A DNA stretch of 10,482 bases from Firmicutes bacterium CAG:95 (GTDB lineage: Bacteria; Bacillota; Clostridia; Lachnospirales; Lachnospiraceae): the NCBI GenBank assembly GCA_000438155.1, contig FR902948.1, forward strand, positions 1 to 10,482, in the 5' to 3' direction. The stretch's first letter is position 1, and each line of letters starts with the position of its first letter. Shown in pieces: positions 6,736 to 10,482 of this stretch. The notes under the pieces were generated by a model, which was not told the DNA's origin, ran no database searches, and saw nothing but the letters and a program-made list of their open reading frames with translations. A program made the position numbers and the translations under genes.

Positions 6736-8100
6736 TCATTTATAAAATTGCTGTAATGCAGTTGGTCCTTGGGCTGCAAAATAATTTCCGCTCACCTGTG
6801 TTGCAGTGCCTTCCATGCAAAGCTCCATTAGCATACACAGGATTTCCGGTGTAGTCGCCGCAGCTTTGGTTTTCCTTTCATATGCAGTCCGGATTTCTTC
6901 CACGCTTTTCGGAAGAAAATCCAGTATTTCAAGGAGAATCTGCAGTCTATCATCCGTATTCCAGGCACCTTCCACATTCCCGATATTTTCCATGCTTCCG
7001 ATAGCTTCCATGCTTCTAACATCTCCCATGCTTCTGGTATCTCCCATACTTTTGGCATCTTCCATACTTCTGACATCATTCATGCTTCTGACATCATTCA
7101 TGCTTCTAGTATCTTCTATGCCTCTAGTATCTTCTATGCTTCTAGTATCTTCTATGCTTCCGGCATCTTCCACATCCCTTATATTTTCTATTGCCTTCTG
7201 AGGATTTTCCAAAGGAAGTTCCATCTGTCCCGGTGAAAGATGCTGCAGTAAATCCTTCGGAGACACGGCAATAAGTGCTCCCTGCTGTAACAGTAGATTG
7301 CAGCCATCACTCAGCCGATCCGTCAGTCTCCCCGGAATGGCATAAACCTCTCTCCCCTGCTCCAACGCCATATCTACCGTAATAAAGGTGCCGCTTTTCT
7401 GCCTTGCTTCTACGACCAGAATCACATCGGCAAGACCCGACACAATCCGGTTTCGTTCCGGGAAAAGTCGTTTTATCGGTTCTGTCCCCGGTGGAAAGGT
7501 CGACAGAATTCCTCCCTGTTCCAGGATCTGCTCATACAATCTGCGCGAGGATTTCGGATAGCAGATATCCACTCCACAGCCCAGAACCGCATAGGTTCTG
7601 CCGCCGGCCTGCAATGCTGCTTCCTGTGAAATGCTGTCAATTCCTCTTGCCATGCCGCTGATTACCGGTATCCCATGTGCCCCTAACTCCTTCGCAAAAT
7701 TCTTTGCCACATAAATTCCATATTCCGAACATTCGCGCGCACCAATCATTGCTACCGCCGGCAGATTCTCCGGCGGCAGCTTCCCCAGCACATACAATGC
7801 ATAAGGTGCTGACGGAATTTTACGCAGCCTCTGTGGATAGTCTTCATCCTCAGCAGTGAGGAAACGGATTCCTTTTTTCAGCAGTTCTTCATATTCCCGA
7901 TTCAGGTCATAAGATCTCGTATACTCCGCTGCTTCGTCCATCCTTGTCTCCGTAAGCACCTCAAGAACCCCTTTGCTCCTTCTCCTCACCGCCCCATAAA
8001 CCTCGAATGGAGTATGATACCTCCTTAAAAGCTCCCGGATCGTTCTGTTTCCGGCTTCCGGCATCTGGTGAAGCCAGTATTCATATTTCTTATTTTCCAT
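6736..8100 (-). CDS. dprA: DNA-processing protein DprA (Smf)
   Basis: A 454-residue cytosolic protein that binds incoming single-stranded DNA during transformation and loads RecA. An N-terminal helical region is followed by the extended Rossmann domain (about 75-285) with SGMARGID (148-155), LGCGVDICYP (173-182), PPGTEP and FPERNRIVSGL (213-223), SGTFITVDMALEQGR (236-250) and a closing AIPG. The C-terminal winged-helix-like domain is about 385-454. Between them (about 305-377) lies a long run of hexapeptides such as SMxDVR, encoded by an 18-bp tandem repeat, which makes the protein clearly longer than a typical DprA. I start at ATG 8100 because AAGGA stands seven bases before it; the upstream in-frame ATG at 8199 would add 34 residues encoded by a palindrome. 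comM lies upstream, possibly in one transcript. Confidence 0.94.
   Translation of the reverse strand: MENKKYEYWLHQMPEAGNRTIRELLRRYHTPFEVYGAVRRRSKGVLEVLTETRMDEAAEYTRSYDLNREYEELLKKGIRFLTAEDEDYPQRLRKIPSAPYALYVLGKLPPENLPAVAMIGARECSEYGIYVAKNFAKELGAHGIPVISGMARGIDSISQEAALQAGGRTYAVLGCGVDICYPKSSRRLYEQILEQGGILSTFPPGTEPIKRLFPERNRIVSGLADVILVVEARQKSGTFITVDMALEQGREVYAIPGRLTDRLSDGCNLLLQQGALIAVSPKDLLQHLSPGQMELPLENPQKAIENIRDVEDAGSIEDTRSIEDTRGIEDTRSMNDVRSMNDVRSMEDAKSMGDTRSMGDVRSMEAIGSMENIGNVEGAWNTDDRLQILLEILDFLPKSVEEIRTAYERKTKAAATTPEILCMLMELCMEGTATQVSGNYFAAQGPTALQQFYK
6974..7189 (-). repeat. Twelve tandem 18-bp repeats inside dprA
   Basis: Twelve in-frame units of exactly 18 bp run without gaps from 6974 to 7189; on the plus strand a typical unit reads ATGCTTCTAGTATCTTCT. 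Central units (7064-7153) are nearly identical, two being exact copies, while the outer ones have drifted. They encode acidic/basic hexapeptides of the type S-M/I-x-D-x-R. The uniform length and the identical core point to recent slippage, so copy number may vary between strains. Confidence 0.9.
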
Positions 8101-8133
8101 ATCTGATTCCTTTTCATTCTTGCTTTGTAGCTG

Positions 8134-8205
8134 TTCAGTACCTTCACAGTTACGATGCAAAATCCATTCCAAATCGGCTTCGCCGATGGGATTTTGCATT
8201 ACTGA
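8134..8205. repeat. Long palindromic element between comM and dprA
   Basis: ATGCAAAATCC (8155-8165) pairs with GGATTTTGCAT (8189-8199), enclosing ATCGGC/GCCGAT (8173-8178 with 8182-8187) around TTC; further out TTCAGTA (8134-8140) pairs with TACTGAA (8199-8205). The arms are separated by bulges on one side only. No T tract follows on either strand, so it is a poor intrinsic terminator. It has the look of an interspersed palindromic repeat (REP-like); the extra codons it adds to the dprA frame are then an accident. Confidence 0.6.
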
Positions 8206-8306
8206 ATCATTTTCTTACGGTCTCAGCAGTAAATGCCTCGACCTGTACTGAATAGTTATCTTTCTTTTTACTTATACTTACTTTCCGTTCCTGTCTTTCA
8301 TTTAAA

Positions 8307-8366
8307 CTTTTCTCTTTATGATTCTTCTCTTTATAATTCTTCTCTTTATAATTCTTCTCTTCATGG
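8307..8366. repeat. Four tandem 15-bp repeats in the comM-dprA gap
   Basis: Units at 8307-8321, 8322-8336, 8337-8351 and 8352-8366; the middle two are identical (plus strand TTCTTCTCTTTATAA) and the outer two differ at two to three bases. On the minus strand they encode a short frame from ATG 8364 made of repeated KRRII pentads (20 residues), without a near ribosome site. The rest of the gap, 8206-8306 and 8367-8455, shows nothing I can name. Confidence 0.7.
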
Positions 8367-8455
8367 TACTTTTATAATATGTTTTCCCTGTTTCATTCCT
8401 TAGTGCTCTCAAATTCCTGATTTATTTTCTGCCCATCACCTTGCCTGTATATCTC

Positions 8456-10015
8456 TCAACGTTCCGGCTCCATATTCCGGTAGCTCATCGCTTCTGCCAG
8501 ATGGGGCAGCCGGATTTCTTCGCTCCCCTCCAGATCCGCAATCGTCCGTGCCACCTTAAGCAGGTGGTGATACCCTCTTGCGCTCAACTGCATTTTCTTC
8601 GAAAGCCGTTCCGTATAGCTTTGCTCCTGCTTTCCGAGACAGCAATATTTTTCGCAATCTTTCATAGTTAAATCAGAATTAAATTTTATATCCGTTCCCT
8701 TATAACGGCTCTCCTGCAATTCTCGGGCACGATTTACCATCTCCCGCATTTCTGCACTGGATAATCCACTCTTTTTCTTCTGAAGCTGCCCTATTTCCAC
8801 CTTTTCTGCTTCCAGGCACAAATCCATCCTGTCCAGTATCGGTCCCGACAGGCGGCTCCTGTATAGATGTCGTTCAAAGGGCGTACACTTACAGCGGTTG
8901 CGGTCCGGATAATAGCCGCACGGACAGGGATTCATTGCCCCGACCAGCATAAAATCCGCCGGATAAGTAAACGCCCCGGTACTTCTTGCAATGTGAATTT
9001 CCTTATCCTCTAATGGCTGCCGCAGCAGATCAATGGTCTGTCTTTGGAACTCCGGGAGCTCGTCCAGGAACAGCACACCGCGATGTGCCAGGCTGACAAG
9101 ACCGGGCTGTGGAATTCTGCCTCCCCCTGCAAGTGCATGAATTGTAACAGAATGATGTGGATTTAAAAACGGTCGTTTTTTAATCAGATTCTGTCCCTTG
9201 GGAAGCCGTCCGGCAATGCTGTAGATGGAAGTCACCTCCATGCTTTCCTCAAAGCTCAGTTCCGGCAGGATCGACGGAATTCTCTTTGCAATCATCGTCT
9301 TACCGGCTCCGGGCGGCCCGACAATCAGCATATGGTGAAAACCGGCAGCTGCAATCAGGGCTCCCCGTTTCAGATTCTCCTGCCCGTGAACCTCTGCAAA
9401 GTCCAGTGCTTTTTCTTCCTGTCGATGGTCTCTTTTCTTCCATTCCCTTTGGGCTTCTGCCTCCTGTCTTCTCTGCTTAAGTTCCTCTTTAATCTGTTCT
9501 TCTTCCGTTAATTGCAGATAGTCACATGCTTCCTGAATGCTTCCTACACCTGCTACGCGGATTCCTTCTATTACGGAAGCCTCCGCATAATTATCCCTTG
9601 GCACAAGACACTGCTTTTTCCCCTGTCGAAAGGCCTCCCACACAAGTGGCAGAACTCCCTTCACTCCTTTAATCTCTCCGCTAAGTCCCAGTTCTCCAAT
9701 CACGAACACATCCGCAAGCACTTTAGCATCCAGAATTTCTGTCGCTGTCAGGATTCCTAATGCGATCGCAAGATCAAATCCGGTTCCGGATTTATGAATA
9801 TCTGCCGGTGACAGATTAACAGAAATATGGGATGGTGGAATATCCATTCCTGAATTCTTAAGTGCAACCTTCACTCTCTCCTGTGATTCCCGCACTTCAC
9901 TCCCCAGACTTCCCACCATAACAAGACATGGCAAGCCCCTGGAGACATCCACCTCTACCTGGATCAGGTGGCTTTGGAGACCATAGATTGTCCCCGAGCA
10001 TATTGAACTAAACAA
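8456..10015 (-). CDS. comM: ComM/YifB-type AAA+ ATPase (Mg-chelatase-like)
   Basis: A 519-residue hexameric AAA+ motor; in naturally transformable bacteria ComM acts as a branch-migration helicase during integration of donor DNA. An N-terminal ChlI/Lon-protease-like domain (about 5-165, with SSICSGTIYGL, NLSPADIHKSG, GELGLSGEIKGVKGVLP) is followed by an unusually charged linker (about 170-206), the AAA+ core with Walker A GPPGAGKT (233-240), Walker B VLFLDELPE (314-322), MNPCPCGYYP with a four-Cys cluster (364, 366, 375, 377), the SGPILDRMDL segment, and the Mg-chelatase C domain. I prefer TTG 10015: GGGAGG stands just before it and the protein then opens with FSSI as in the family. In-frame GTG 10066 and ATG 10060 lack a ribosome site and add a basic low-complexity stretch. 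Confidence 0.93.
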   Translation of the reverse strand: MFSSICSGTIYGLQSHLIQVEVDVSRGLPCLVMVGSLGSEVRESQERVKVALKNSGMDIPPSHISVNLSPADIHKSGTGFDLAIALGILTATEILDAKVLADVFVIGELGLSGEIKGVKGVLPLVWEAFRQGKKQCLVPRDNYAEASVIEGIRVAGVGSIQEACDYLQLTEEEQIKEELKQRRQEAEAQREWKKRDHRQEEKALDFAEVHGQENLKRGALIAAAGFHHMLIVGPPGAGKTMIAKRIPSILPELSFEESMEVTSIYSIAGRLPKGQNLIKKRPFLNPHHSVTIHALAGGGRIPQPGLVSLAHRGVLFLDELPEFQRQTIDLLRQPLEDKEIHIARSTGAFTYPADFMLVGAMNPCPCGYYPDRNRCKCTPFERHLYRSRLSGPILDRMDLCLEAEKVEIGQLQKKKSGLSSAEMREMVNRARELQESRYKGTDIKFNSDLTMKDCEKYCCLGKQEQSYTERLSKKMQLSARGYHHLLKVARTIADLEGSEEIRLPHLAEAMSYRNMEPER

Positions 10016-10191
10016 AGCTCCTCCCTTCTCCTTCTCTCCTCTGCTCTGCTTTGTTCGCATTGGCACTCAAATTATTGAATAATGCCGCGATATACGGTCT
10101 TAGAAAAATGAACTGCATGATATGATGTCATGCTCTTAGAAGCTATATCACAGTAACTTCAGACGGTCACTGCTCTATAAAATCTTATTTT
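10016..10191 (-). promoter_or_regulatory. Leader of comM with two hairpins
   Basis: From the expected start near 10190 to the preferred start codon the transcript has about 175 untranslated bases. They contain GTCACTG/CAGTAAC (10151-10157 with 10166-10172, one G-U pair) and GCATGA/TCATGC (10115-10120 with 10128-10133). The second is followed on the minus strand by a run of five T about six bases later, so it could be a weak attenuator. No known riboswitch is recognised. Confidence 0.3.
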
Positions 10192-10209
10192 ATTGTGATT
10201 ATACACAAT
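10192..10209. promoter_or_regulatory. Inverted repeat framing the comM -10 box (candidate operator)
   Basis: ATTGTG (10192-10197) and CACAAT (10204-10209) flank exactly the six bases of the -10 element. Its half-sites share ATTGT/ACAAT with the inverted repeat at the pil promoter, though the spacing differs by two bases. Confidence 0.35.
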
Positions 10210-10226
10210 TTTATTTTTGACTGCAA
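10198..10226 (-). promoter_or_regulatory. Sigma-A-type promoter of comM
   Basis: On the minus strand TTGCAG (10221-10226) precedes a perfect TATAAT (10198-10203) by 17 bp. It is the best promoter in the stretch upstream of comM and probably also serves dprA. Confidence 0.65.
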
Positions 10227-10482
10227 GATTATATTTGTTAATTTTCACTATATCAACTCACATTGTACAGAATATCACATAACTTATTTTTAAGCTTTAT
10301 TTTTCCACGACTGACTTCCTACTTTTGGACATATTAAATGATATTTTCTCAATCATGTCCAAACTACTTCCCCTTTCTCTTAAGTTCACTGCCTCTTAAG
10401 CTGCATTTTGGACATTTTCCCCTCTTTTTCTCATTTTATATCCAACTTTCCGTTCCATTTCATGTCTTCCTTCTCCGAGCGC
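10227..10482. repeat. Gene-free region with TTTGGACAT inverted and direct repeats
   Basis: TTTGGACAT (10324-10332) and ATGTCCAAA (10355-10363) form a 9-bp inverted repeat, and TTTTGGACAT recurs at 10407-10416. TCTTAAG also occurs twice (10378 and 10395). TGAT/ATCA inside the loop can add a short inner stem. No frame longer than about 20 codons with a convincing ribosome site is present. It may be an interspersed intergenic repeat or a protein-binding site; the window ends within it. Confidence 0.45.

Noticed and set aside
6974..7189. Possible CRISPR array
   Set aside because: Units are 18 bp, directly abutting and in frame, with no spacers.
6806..7201. Plus-strand 131-codon hydrophobic repetitive frame
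   Set aside because: It is the reverse reading of the dprA 18-bp repeats, and no ribosome site or independent support is visible.
8101..8199. 34-residue N-terminal extension of DprA
   Set aside because: Encoded largely by a palindrome; the good ribosome site lies just before ATG 8100, where family homology begins.
10016..10066. Upstream GTG/ATG starts for comM
   Set aside because: No ribosome site; the added residues are low-complexity and basic, whereas GGGAGG before TTG 10015 and the FSSI opening fit the family.
10192..10209. Rex-type operator at the comM promoter
   Set aside because: Half-sites TTGTG/CACAA match in part, but the spacing is two bases shorter than the Rex consensus known to me.

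Overview
The window reads as chromosome from a low-to-moderate GC, gut-type member of the Firmicutes, most likely Lachnospiraceae. This rests on strong AGGAG-type ribosome sites, sigma-A-like promoters, the comM-dprA pairing typical of Clostridia, and the look of the proteins; it is inference, not a database result. Every gene I can support lies on the minus strand, so transcription runs from high to low coordinates.

Layout in transcription order: (1) 10482-10016 is an untranslated region with inverted repeats and a good promoter (-35 TTGCAG, 17 bp spacer, -10 TATAAT) for comM. (2) comM (YifB-type AAA+ ATPase) at 8456-10015. (3) A 250-350 bp gap holding 15-bp tandem repeats and a long palindrome. 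(4) dprA at 6736-8100, whose protein carries a run of twelve 18-bp (hexapeptide) repeats between its Rossmann and C-terminal domains. (5) An Rpn/PD-(D/E)XK nuclease gene at 5677-6519 with its own promoter, a hairpin that hides its ribosome site, and a strong internal start. It is followed by a tandem, partly diverged second copy of only its C-terminal module (5420-5599). (6) A type IV pilus operon, with a clear promoter at 5349-5377 and an inverted repeat over the start site: pilB, pilC, a strongly folded 232-bp element, the pilin gene, a second folded segment, pilD, and a weak terminator.

Taken together the window looks like a transformation neighbourhood. PilB, PilC, pilin and the prepilin peptidase could build and power a DNA-uptake pseudopilus or type IV pilus. 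DprA would load RecA on incoming single strands, and ComM would extend recombination by branch migration. The pil set is minimal: no pilT, pilM-O or minor pilins are visible here.

The most interesting structures are (a) the Rpn gene with a GGAGG-preceded internal ATG, plus a free-standing duplicate of exactly that module, which suggests a toxin with an intragenic and a second separate antitoxin; (b) the pilin gene bracketed by two highly structured, apparently non-coding segments; and (c) the hexapeptide repeat linker in DprA. The outer parts (1-378 and 10227-10482) hold no gene that I can support.
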